This document shows positions 49,101-59,382 of a stretch of DNA of 64,000 nt, in pieces (position 1 is the stretch's first letter; every line of letters begins with the position of its first letter). Source of the stretch: Mesocentrotus franciscanus (taxonomy: Eukaryota; Echinodermata; Echinoidea; Camarodonta; Strongylocentrotidae); contig CP137668.1 of NCBI GenBank assembly GCA_037976565.1, positions 4,670,261 to 4,734,260 on the forward strand, in the 5' to 3' direction. A program made the translations under genes and the position numbers. Under the pieces are notes generated by a model. That model worked only from the letters and a program-made list of their open reading frames with translations. It was not told where the DNA came from and made no database searches.

Positions 49101-52100
49101 AAGACTGTTGTCGAAAAGTTGAAAAAAATTTGCCTATTTTGAATCTTTCAACGTGTTGCCATTGTAAGGATTTTAAAGCTTATTTTCTTTTTTGAAATTC
49201 CTGGCATCAAATGCAATATATATCATGAAACAAAAATTGATGCAGTGTGTGCAGATATTTTTAACCTTTCTACTCATGCATCTGGCATATTTTTTCAGGC
49301 TCCGAATAAAAAGTTATTTAGCCAAATCACAAACGTGTAATGATTGTCAAGAAAGGGATCATGGTGAATCACGTTCTACTTCACATTCATTACAATTAGA
49401 ATTAAAGATACTGTGTCCCTTTTGCAGCCAACATCAAATTCTGTAGAACTTTGCAGGAATTATGAATATGTCATGTATGTCCTATCTGTGAAATTTAAAC
49501 ATTAGCAGTGTCCTAGTATTCAAATTATGCAAGGAAACCTGTTTACCTTCTAGACTTCACTGTCAGACACTATTGAGTGACTGATTGACATGTTTTTTTC
49601 TTTGGTATTAACATACATAAAATGAGCTGTAACAGGTACATGAGCATTTGTCTACATCAATAACCCACTACTTGTAAAGGCCAAAATTAAACTGATAAAA
49701 TCTTTGTGCAGCACAAAACGTACGACCATTCGGTAAAAGGATCTGAAAATTAGACTTAGGTGATTGCAATCACTTAAGTCGATTCGACAACTAATGGTCG
49801 TTATTTTCCCACTAAAAGCCATTTTCAAGCCCTTTCGTTTTGTGAGAAGTTCTAAATTAGTATTGTCTTTGAAATGCTGTTGGAATTTAACATTTTCATT
49901 CTTTTGGCCTGCAAATGGGACATGGTACCTTTAAATAGCATACTAAGCATCTGGAAAGTAAGCCATATTATGTCTAAGTGCCCATTCACACATAATGTGT
50001 TGCAATAATAAAAAGAAAGTGCTGCCGGAGACAAATAAACATGGTGTGCTTTGCATTTATCTATCTTCCAAAACAAAATTCACTGAGTATGCATATGAGG
50101 TTGTTGCAAACAGTTCATGTATCTCGCATAGGTTGGCTTTTGGGGGCTCTCAATCAAAATTTAGTCAAAAGACATAATGTGGGCAACTGTCTTGAATAAT
50201 TATATTTATTTGGGAAAGCCATATTAGCAATAAAAAACTAGATGGAACTTTGACTGCACCCAGTTGAGAATAATGCCTCCGCCATAGAGCTATTTTACAA
50301 ACCAAAACAAAAGCAATTTTTCAAATTCAAGTTTGATTGTAATCCATTAACAGGTTCTCAGAATATCGTGATAACAGGCTATTTTTCATATACATGTATG
50401 ACCCTTTGATCTTTGACCTCATTGCAAGATACATACATGTCCTTTTAAATTTTGATAGTAATCCATCCGTCAGTTCTAATGAGGATGCGTTCACAAGCTA
50501 TTTTTGCATACATAATGAGCCCCATGACCTTTGACCTTATGACCCCAAAATCTAATCAGTTCATTGGCTCAGCAAGATACATACATGTCCTGAGTTTGAT
50601 TGTAATCTGTCCATCGGTCCTAATGATAACGTGATCACAAGTTATTTTTGCATACATAATGAGCCCTGTGACCTTTAACCTCGTGACCCTAAAATCTAAT
50701 CAGTTCATTAGCTTTGCAAGATATATACATGACCCAAGTTTGGTAGGATGAATCCATCAATCGGTTCTTGAGATAATGCTATCACAAGAACGGGACGTAC
50801 GTATGGATGGACGGACGGACAACCCGAAAACATAATGCCTCCGGCTACTTTGCAGCGGAGGCATAAAATTCTTGGGAGCTGTAAACTTACCCTAGGAGGT
50901 CGATACATGATACTGTTTCCTGGTGCTAACTCTTTATTGAAAGCTTCTCTGAAAATCATAAAATTAGGAGAAAGAGATACTGTAATCATACTTTGTGTCA
51001 TACAAATTATTACATCATTCAGCTTTACAAATAACATGTACTGGATGGGTCTATCTTAAAATAATTAATACTTTGTGCTGACTGAAATGTGTTGCGCAGA
51101 TGTAGTCAAAGAAATTCCTCACAATATTTATGTATTATTCTATTTAAAAAATTGTATATCTGTTGCCCCACATCCATTTATTCACAAGGAAAGAGGTTTT
51201 TACTCTACCACAGGGTTTTTTCATGTTTTATTGCTTTGTTAAGTTGTTTCTTTTTATTCATTTATTATTAAAATTTTTTTTATTTTTTTTATTTTTTTTA
51301 TTATATTTATTTTATTATTTAATTACTTAATTAATTTGTTTTATTTATTAATTTTTTTATTAATTTTTTTAAATTTATCTATTTATTTATTATTATCATT
51401 TTCTTTTTTTTTTTGGGGGGGGGAGCTCATGTGGGTACTCAATTTTTAGAATATTATGTTGATGAGACTTACCCTGACCCAGCAAAGAAGGAGCAGTCAT
51501 CGCGTAGACTGCTGGCTACCCTCCTAAAGGAAGTATACTCGGCATCCTCATAGCTCTTGAAATAACCAATAATCTTACGCTTGCTTTCCTGTGAGAAATA
51601 AAATAGGCATGATATTAATATGTCCATTATAAGGCTCTTCATTTAACACAGGAAGTATATAAATAAACTGTTAATAAAAAAAAATGATAATAATAATGGA
51701 GGGCTCTTGAAAAATAGTTTAAACTTATTCCTGTGTTACAAAACAAGCTACAGAAACCCATTCCCATTTTCTCTCACTCTCTATTTTAAGTTAAAATAAT
51801 ATATTCACATAAGTATGAGATGAAATCTTTATATCTTTTTTTGAAAATATGATTAGTGATTGATAAAGTTATTTTCTTCCTGTGCTCAATCTACTTCATG
51901 TATAGAGTATCGAAGTGTGACGTTATACTGGCCACGTTGTCAAGGTTGCTGGTTCCAAACAATTTTGTGCTAAATTTGCCCTGCTATAGCTCGTTGCTTG
52001 AATGACTTTGCGATGAAACTCATGCGCAGGATCTGTTGTTTATTGTAATGTACATAATGCTACAAGGTCACAATCGCTTTGTTATCACAATAATAAAGAA

Positions 52101-55100
52101 GCAAGAGCTCTTTAGTTCTAGCCTGCGTCTAGATGGAATCAGTTTTACCAAGCTCTCAATGAACTGTGTTGTACAGGGTATTTTGTCTTTTTGCGGACTG
52201 GTCTACCTTCTTCATAAAATTAGTCAATATGAAGAATACAGGCTACAGATCAGAGCTCATGCACCACATCATGTTAGTATCGTGCTGAGTGTTATAAGCC
52301 AATCCACAGATACTATCTGCGCATAAAAGTCATTTGAAAACTAGATGGATCTTCAACTGCGCGCAGTCGAAAATGATGCCTCCGACATAAAGCGATTATA
52401 CAAACCAAAACAGAAGCAATTTTTAAAATTCAGGTTTGATCGTAATCCATTAATAGGTTCTCAGAATATCGTGATTATTTGTCATATACATGTATGACCC
52501 TCTGATCTTTGACCTCATGACCCTGGCTCTGCAAGATATACATGTCCTGAGTTTGATAGTAAATCCATCCGTCAGTTCTAATGATAATGCGTTCACAAGC
52601 TATTTTTGCATACATAATGAGCCCCATGACCTTTGACCTCATGACTCCAAAATTTAATCAGTTTTTTGGCTCTGCAAGATATATACATGACCTAAACGAT
52701 ACATCCATCGATCGGTTCTTGAGATAACACGATCACGAGAACGGGACGTACAGACGGACGGACAACCCGAAAACATAATGCCTCCGGCTACTTCGTTGCG
52801 GCGGCGTAAAAACTGTAAATCCCATTGAGATAAATGCTGGATACATGTACGTGAAAGTTATGTAATCATTATTCATATTTGCACCAATGGTACATTCTAC
52901 GATTCACAGGTGGAAGTATTCTATTCAAAAGGGCAACAAAGGTATTCATGAAGCTTCTCTATCACTTTGGCAGGGATTATTTTCAAATACACAAAGTGGG
53001 ATTTAATTCTCCATGTTTAACAGATCTCTGGATATTTGGGGGTCATTTCTACATGTACCATCTCTGATGTGGTCTATTAGACTAAGAACTTACATCTAGA
53101 GTTGGTACTTCATCTGGGCTTGTGAGCCTGACCAGCGGGTCCTTCAAGTTGTCCCTAATATGCGAGACGAAAGCATCCTTCGACCTCTGTGCCCTGTACT
53201 CCCGTTTAGCAAGCTGACCTCCTCGGAATAACTTCAAGGTCGGGTACTTGGATATGTGGTACTTCTTGGCAAGGGCCGCTAGAAGGTTGAAGAATTATAA
53301 ATAAAGTTACGTTATCAAGCGATTTCTAAAATGTTTGTGTTTGTATATATGTCTTCACTTGACTGCTATACCAGAAAGAATGGATAAGCAATCAGGTGAA
53401 AGGGGCCAAAAGTATACTTAGAAAACATTCATATATCCTAAAACTCATGAGAAACATATTGGAAAGTATCAAGCAAACTAATTTAAATATTGTAAATTTC
53501 TCAAAAGAGAAGAGAAAACAAATTCTTGATTTTTATGTTGTCTGAAAATCCACTCAAAAAACTAGTTATGGAAGAGAAAATTACTGATTTCTAGTCAACC
53601 AACACCAGCTGTCACATTTATATTTACACTCCATCATTCCTTTTCAAAATGTCTCCCTCTCTACAGCTACAGCTTCCAGAATCTAATTAATTTATCTCTT
53701 TACTCTTACGTTGTGGCTAAACTGATCCTCAAACCCTACTCAGCTCAATGAATATACACAATATAGAGTCTTGCAGTATAGACTACATGCATCTAGACTG
53801 AGATGGAAAACAGTGTATAACCTTCCCTACATACATGCCAGACTAGCTGTTTTTAGACAATTTCAGAGATTAAATAACAACTTCCTTTTAGTATTTCACA
53901 AATTTGCTGACACCCAATTGAATCCAATGAAATTTGTTATCAAAAGGTTACATAAATAGGGCCAAAAATGAAATCTCATTTTTCTTTTAAATTCACAAGA
54001 ACATGTATCTTTCTGTTTTGATTTTCTAGGCTTAGTCAGCATAATTTCATTTACACTGTAAAGGAAATTAAGGATTCTGCATGAAAGCCATGCTCAAAAT
54101 TTCTGATGGAAACTGTGACATGCTTCAGGCCATTCTACGTAACTATGCAATCAATAACATTGTTTCCTCATGATATTCAAGTTTACAAAAAATATGTAAA
54201 GATAACAAAGCAAGAAGTCACGAAATTTGACGATGAGAAAATATGGAATATGATATGCAATTATGTTGGTCTGACAAAGCATGTTTATTGTTCCAAACTG
54301 TAAGAGAATTGATAATGATTAACAGAATTCAATCAACTTGACCTGGGTTCAATTGAATCATTAAACGCTGTGGATATCTGGGTCGTGATGACAGAACCCA
54401 CAAGGAGATAAAGCCTACTCACGATATTTGTCACAGTCAAGGCCCCCAAAGACAACCTGCCCCTGACCGGGAAACTCTTGTTGGGCAACTTTAGCGGCCT
54501 CCTCGAAGATAGGCTTCAACATCTGACTGAATCTACACCTGTATCATCAAAATAGGGTTAAGATTAAAGAAACAGTTTTACATTCGAGGAGAAAAATAAC
54601 AAAGGGAGAATTGTTCTCATCATGACTACATAGATGATAAAAAGTAATCAAATTGCTTTTCAGAGCACTTGCTCATTCATGCAAGTACATTTGTACATGC
54701 ACCCATTAATGTGTGTTGTACATCAAAAATATGGAAACCAGAATGCCAATTTACATTAGCACTGAATCAATTAATTCAACTTACATATATACACACACAC
54801 AAAATCAGATATATCGTACTACGCCTGTACAACATATATTGTTACATTGTGCTTTGAACTGCACCATACTCATTTAACTATGCCAATCGATTTCACATGT
54901 ATGGTACAATAAATGCATTACACTTCTAAGACAATCATCATAGCAGAAGAAATGTTAAAATGAAACCTGATACTTGTACTTCCTTGTTGAGTTCGAACAA
55001 AACATGAAACATTTCACAGAAACAAAAATTATTACAGAGTTTAAGGATATTTAGAAAGGAGATTATTCTCATGTATTACATTTTGATTGTACATAGTCAT

Positions 55101-57225
55101 TGGAGAATTTACCACACACATATAGTGCTAAGAGTAGCAAATAAATAAAGAAGAGCAAACAGTCACTTGTTCTTAAATATGCATTACTTTTTAATTAAAT
55201 CGAAACGTTTTCCTATCTAAGTACTTATACCAGGTACATATCAAGGGGAAAAAAATTAGGTATACTTCGAATATGACCCCTCTAATTTAAAAAAAAAAAA
55301 GGGAATACATTTTAAAATGCTTTTGTTCAAATACATTGAAGGCTAAGTTTGACAGAGGAAATTCATTCGAGAAAACCTTATAAATCATTTTGGAATTCTT
55401 ATCATGTAATAAACTGAAATTGATGATTAGTTTAGGTCAGCCAAATGTAAAAAACAATATAATTTTTTTTAGCTGACTAACTTGCAAGCCCTGAAAATCA
55501 CTAACACTGATATGTACAATCAGAATAATTTTGCAGATATCCTTTATTTACACATAGATTTGGGGATAACTGTGTCATTTCTGATAAATGTATGTTTGGT
55601 TGTTACCAGAAAGTAGGATTATAGATCTGTAATATGTACAGCAAAACTGATGTAAGAATATTGTGATACAGCATAGGAGGTGATATATGGTTTGATAAAT
55701 TACTGTCTTGGTTATAATTTACAAAGTCTCATTAAAAAATCAATTTAATGCTGAAAAGACTTGTTTGTACATTTACCACTGAATAAATAAACTTGAGCAC
55801 AGCTGTTACGCAGTGACAACTGGATATGAGTTTGCTCTGCCAAAGCTCTCCAAGGGGTACCTATTCAATAAACAGGTTTACTTTACTAATATATTCTAAT
55901 TTAACGGATACTTTTTGAACAAAATTTATTCCTTACAACCTGAAAGCTTGCCCAACATAGCTACAAGTAGTGTATGCAGACTGGATTCCAATTATTGTAG
56001 TTTTCATTCATTAATAACAGATAAATGGAATAACTGGTCACTAGGTGCCCAGAAAACAAACATCCATAAATTTGAGTATATTAGTAAACCGGCCTATTTG
56101 ATCATAAGTGACCCAATCACCTAAATCTAAAATAATGTATCTCTATGTATGTAATATAATTACTAAAATTATGTAAATAACATTAGAGGAGTCATTGGAA
56201 TAAATTCATTACCCCTGTAATGTCCCAACCCATGAAATATTGTTCATTTTCAAAAATGAAATATATGTACTTCCTTTAAGTCGCAATTTCCTCATGCATC
56301 ATTATCAATGTCTCTTCCTTCTTTCCCGTTTTTTTTCCCCAAGCACTTTCATTGATATTTTATGAGCAACTCCTGCTAAATGCATGCATGAATCAAATGA
56401 CACTGTTCTGTAGAATCCCCCACATGATGACTCAGAAATACTGAATCCTTCATAAAGCAATATGTCCTTACAATGCAAAGATATATTTCATTTTTAATAA
56501 TTAGCAGACTCTGGAGGCGTCAAAATTGTGTGTTTTTATAGGGCGTGCGAAAGCTTTCCCTCTGACCTTGTACGCTATGGATTTAAAAATTTGAGGCCTT
56601 AGAGCATCTAACCCCTTTTCCCAAGTATTCTTTATGTGACCTTTCAACAAATGAGGATTTACATACACATGTATGTCCTGGAATCGAAGCTTTATTATGC
56701 CTCATGAAGGTCATGACGCCTACATAAATGTACACAATGTTAATGTGCTTCAACTTTTTTTTTTGTACCCGGTAATGTTTATTGATGTGTACCAAGTGTT
56801 AAACTGGTATTTCATGTTAACAGATCTAATACATGGGTTATAGGAAAATATTGGGGATTCTCCAAAGGAAACAGTTCATTTGATAAAGAGGAAAACAAAT
56901 TTTTCTAAATAGGATGTTCCTAACCTATGTTTGATTTGAATTGATTTGATTTATTTATTTCTGTTTGATTTTCTTTTTCTTTTGCAGTTTTACAAATATA
57001 TAACAAACAAATCATTGCAAATTTTATACATAACAAAAGAGTATAATTATGTAGAATATAGTAAGGTTGGCTGTAACTAATCTAAAACATCAAACAGGAG
57101 GGTTGACAAAGTAAGCAAAGCTTGATAGCATGTTTTCCTCTTAACCTTTCAAGCTATTTGAAGAAAACTGATAATCACTTAGGTCTTAGTCTACTGATAT
57201 GTATGCGAAAGAGAGAGAGATAAAA

Positions 57226-57259
<34 letters not shown>

Positions 57260-59024
57260 CTTTTTTACCCTGACCCTAACCGCCACAATACATCTAGACT
57301 TGGTCTCAGTCCTCATTCATATTTTAAGTAGGAAAAAAAACGTCTGGTTACAGTAACAAAAAAATGTTTAAAAAAGCAAAAACAAAACAAAACAAAATGA
57401 AACAAAAAAACAATGAACATTAATTCATTACGCAGCCATTACCTTCGTTCACATGTATGAAATTATGCTAGTGAGCATTGAACAATGATAAAGGAAATGC
57501 ACAATATGTCCATACACTGTGAGGACCTGTTTGATCCAATATATTTACAAACACCCACTATACTTTGAAATACCAATTTTCATTTGCCTGCCTGTATATT
57601 GTACATTGTTGTCATTGGGTAGACTGTAAAAGTACTGGTATGATACAAGTGTTGTATTGTAGAATACCAGTATAAAGGGAAATACATTGTACAGGTGGGA
57701 TACATGCCATTTATCATTTTAATAATAAAATAATAAAATACCAGATATTCATTTATTTATTTATTTATATACTTATATATTTGTAGTTTTATTTTACAGG
57801 GTAGCATTGTCAGTTACAAAACTGCTTTCCACATTGGTCCTGTTGGCCTGTCGAGACAATAATATGATTAAAGATTGAAATTGTAGACAAATTAATTGCT
57901 AAGCTCTATAAACATGTACCAAATAATGAATTAAGGCAAACTAAGAATAATTTATCAATAATGAAGGCAAATTTGAAGACTTTCATTGAAAATTACAGAA
58001 AAAAAAATTAAATAAAACAAAACCAAAACCAAAACCATAAGACAAAAGACACACAAACAAAAAACATAAAAACTAAACCTAACCATACTATTTAAAACTA
58101 ACGTCATTAAGGAATACAAAATAGTGATGTGGAGGGAAAAAAATATTCTATTAAAAAAGTATCAACATATTTCAGAATTTAATCATATCTCAATGTTTTG
58201 TCACAAGGTCCGCGGTTCGAGTCCCGCCGCAGCACTAATGTCCTTTGGCAAGACATTAATCTACATTTGCCACACTCAACCCAGGTGAGGTAAATGGGTA
58301 CCTGGTAGGATTATTCCTTGAAGTGCACTGTGTGCTGATAACGGCTGCCGGAGCTAAAGCTAGGGTAATAATTTCCAAAGCTCTTTGGAAGCGCATAGAG
58401 ACTTTATCTTATGTGTTATGCGCTATACAAGAACGAACTATTGTTATTATTAAATAAGCATAGTGTGCTTCAAATTTCTTTATCATATAACACTGAGTAA
58501 TGAGTGAGAAGACCTTTCTTGCGCGCAGCTACAAATTTATTACCCCCACTGGCCATTTACTTCTATTTTTTTTTTAAGGCACCATCATGCATAACGTCAC
58601 ATATGAACGAGCCTAAAGCAGGGCTCGATACTAAAAGGCGCCCAAAAGGGGCACAAAATCTAAGTCTGGACCCTTCAAATTTTAAAACTTTTAGATAGGA
58701 CTCCTGCATACGGACTCTAAAAGGTTAAATTCGGATCCCCTTCCAAAAAGTTTGTGTGGAGCTCTGCCCAAGGGGAGAAGAAACTGGGGAAGGGAATTCA
58801 TTCAAATTTTGGTGACTAGGGGCAATAGCATTGTATAGCATACTGAAGTATTACATATACATGTATATGTGTCTATGTGACATATTATTTTGATCACAAG
58901 CATCTTACCAATTGGCATAGAAGTTGACAAAGACAATGTCATTGTGCTGCAAAATGGTGTCCATGTTGGAGTCCATCAGATCCACAGTGGCTTGCTGATT
59001 TGTATGGCATACCACACAACATAG
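45961..59024 (-). CDS. ERP44: ERP44, thioredoxin-domain ER chaperone (9 of about 10 exons)
   Basis: PDI-family protein of the early secretory pathway. It captures clients such as Ero1, IgM and adiponectin subunits through a reactive cysteine in the cis-Golgi and returns them to the ER. Nine minus-strand exons (59024-58909, 54538-54423, 53278-53094, 51588-51473, 50948-50891, 48909-48793, 48179-48068, 47146-47005, 46180-45961) join in frame: 393 codons plus stop, against 406 residues in human. Visible are the end of a signal peptide, FVNFYANWCRFSQ (CRFS active site), SKYPTLKLFRGG, domains b and b', the His-rich KLHREFHHGPDP tail and a terminal RDEL. The first exon, about 10-15 residues, was not found; it may lie past the 2.7 kb repeat or off the right edge. 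Confidence 0.95.
47005..47146 (-). CDS. ERP44: ERP44 exon: domain b' C-terminal half
   Basis: 142 nt, phase 1 to phase 2. Acceptor TTTTTTTACAG, donor GTACC|GTGAGT. It reads NMNFLTADGTKFTHPLHHLG, then KTPKDLPVIAIDSFRHMYLF. Human has NFLHADCDKFRHPL and TPADCPVIAIDSFRHMYVF. Both human cysteines are replaced here (C to G, C to L), while the FRHMY histidine is kept. Confidence 0.95.
48068..48179 (-). CDS. ERP44: ERP44 exon: domain b'
   Basis: 112 nt, phase 0 to phase 1. Acceptor TTTATCATAG, donor AAAGAG|GTTAGA. It reads ELTEEGLPFLILFHKPEDTE, then VVRQYNDMILRELISERG. It matches human ELTEEGLPFLILFHMKEDTE...QLISEKG. Confidence 0.96.
48793..48909 (-). CDS. ERP44: ERP44 exon: domain b to b' junction
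   Basis: 117 nt, phase 0 to phase 0. Acceptor CCCTTGACAG, donor GGAGAG|GTGAGC. It reads SLDQDMLYMGSMTNSELLRA, then WSTDKCIPLVREITFENGE. It matches human ...DMVYLGAMTNFDVTYNWIQDKCVPLVREITFENGE. The DKC cysteine is retained. Confidence 0.96.
49406..49930 (-). mobile_element. TTAA-flanked element, family E copy 2 (inverted)
   Basis: TTAA at 49402-49405 and 49931-49934; 525 bp, reverse orientation to the copy at 27687-28202. Shared blocks include GCAGGCCAAAA, AATACTAATTTAGAACTTC, GGTCGTACGTTTT and CTATTGAGTGACTGA (in one or the other orientation). It lies in the ERP44 intron between 48909 and 50891. Confidence 0.88.
50252..50866. repeat. Dispersed repeat G copy 1 (with DR1-type motifs)
   Basis: Starts ACTAGATGGAACTTTGACTG and ends in a hairpin, GCCTCCGGCTACTTTGCAGC then GGAGGCATAAAA. 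Inside, about 140-bp units each with a TGACCTTTGACCT-like pair, a CATACATAATGAGCCC block and TCAGTTCATTGGCT. Preceding the end is GGACGGACGGACAACCCGAA. Second copy at 52342-52812, same orientation, about 2 kb away. Confidence 0.88.
50891..50948 (-). CDS. ERP44: ERP44 small exon: domain b
   Basis: 58 nt, phase 2 to phase 0. Acceptor ATGATTTTCAG, donor CCTAGG|GTAAGT. It reads EAFNKELAPGNSIMYRPPR, matching human ...YSGDNIIYKPPG. It sits about 30 bp left of a dispersed repeat that ends near 50860. Confidence 0.93.
51240..51425. repeat. T-rich low-complexity stretch
   Basis: TTTATT-type runs ending in TTTTTTTTTTGGGGGGGGGA, 50 bp left of an ERP44 exon on the coding strand's donor side. Confidence 0.95.
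51473..51588 (-). CDS. ERP44: ERP44 exon: domain b start
   Basis: 116 nt, phase 0 to phase 2. Acceptor TTATTTCTCACAG, donor TCAGG|GTAAGT. It reads ESKRKIIGYFKSYEDAEYTS, then FRRVASSLRDDCSFFAGS. It matches human RSKRNIIGYFEQKDSDNY...DDCAFLSAFGD and keeps the DDC cysteine. Confidence 0.95.
52342..52812. repeat. Dispersed repeat G copy 2
   Basis: Similar to 50252-50866 throughout but about one internal unit shorter. Begins ACTAGATGGATCTTCAACTG, ends AACATAATGCCTCCGGCTAC. It carries TGATCTTTGACCTCATGACC and TGACCTTTGACCTCATGACT. Confidence 0.88.
53094..53278 (-). CDS. ERP44: ERP44 exon: rest of domain a and linker
   Basis: 185 nt, phase 1 to phase 0. Acceptor AACCTTCTAG, donor CTAGAT|GTAAGT. 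It reads PALAKKYHISKYPTLKLFRG, then GQLAKREYRAQRS and a variable linker. It contains the thioredoxin-fold cis-Pro (KYPT) and closely matches human RYRISKYPTLKLFRNG...KREYRGQRS. Confidence 0.96.
54423..54538 (-). CDS. ERP44: ERP44 exon with CRFS active site
   Basis: 116 nt, phase 2 to phase 1. Acceptor TTGATGATACAG, donor TATC|GTGAGT. It completes W and continues CRFSQMLKPIFEEAAKVAQQ, ending at DCDKY. The CRFS motif, one Cys in place of CXXC, is diagnostic of ERp44: it forms mixed disulfides with clients but cannot act as an oxidase. Confidence 0.95.
54539..58908. other. ERP44 intron of 4.4 kb
   Basis: Nothing coding recognised. Contains a (TA)n run at 57224-57257, AT-rich low complexity around 57350-58050 and the tRNA-derived SINE at 58205-58450. 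The other stretches carry no identifiable element. Confidence 0.6.
58205..58450 (+). mobile_element. tRNA-derived SINE, nearly full length
   Basis: Begins with a B-box GGTTCGAGTCCCGCCGCAGC, body TTGGCAAGACATTAATCTAC and AACCCAGGTGAGGTAAATGG, GCGCTATACAAGAACGAACT, and an ATT-repeat tail. Fragments of the same type at 7535-7745 and 16692-16860. Confidence 0.85.
58909..59024 (-). CDS. ERP44: ERP44 exon 2: signal peptide end and start of domain a
   Basis: 116 nt. Acceptor ATTTTTACAG, donor AATTG|GTAAGA (phase 2, splitting the active-site Trp codon). It opens LCCVVCHTNQQATVDLMDSN, then MDTILQHNDIVFVNFYANW. LCCVVC is probably the end of the signal-peptide hydrophobic core. There is no usable ATG, so a short phase-0 first exon is required. 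Confidence 0.92.
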
Positions 59025-59299
59025 CTGTAAAAATCAGTAAAAACATATGATTAGTACTTCTTTTCAATCATTTTCTTTTAAATACCAATACGTTATGGTG
59101 TACTTTTACATCACATCTAGGGTACACGCATGTCAGCTCAATATCTTCAACGTCAAAGTATTTAACAGAAAACGGTACTCTTGGCAATCTATGACCCCAT
59201 AGTCCCCATTCATACTCATCCCATTAGGGCGGTCTTAGTAGGAGCAGTTTAATATGAGCGGTCTAACGGGAGCGTGAAGACGCAAGCATAAAAGGAAGC

Positions 59300-59322
59300 G
59301 TACTTCTGGACCAGTCCAGAAG
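59300..59322. repeat. Small perfect hairpin
   Basis: ACTTCTGGACCAGTCCAGAAG: TTCTGGAC and GTCCAGAA arms. Flanking AGGAAGCG and CGCTTCCT also pair. Confidence 0.7.
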
Positions 59323-59382
59323 ACCACAACAAGCACGTGGTCTGGAGGACTGCTTCGCTTCCTAGACTGCTCTAACATGCAG

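Noticed and set aside
58205..58290. Possible functional tRNA gene (GGTTCGAGTCC B box)
   Set aside because: No matching A box or cloverleaf arms; the B box continues into a SINE body with an ATT tail.
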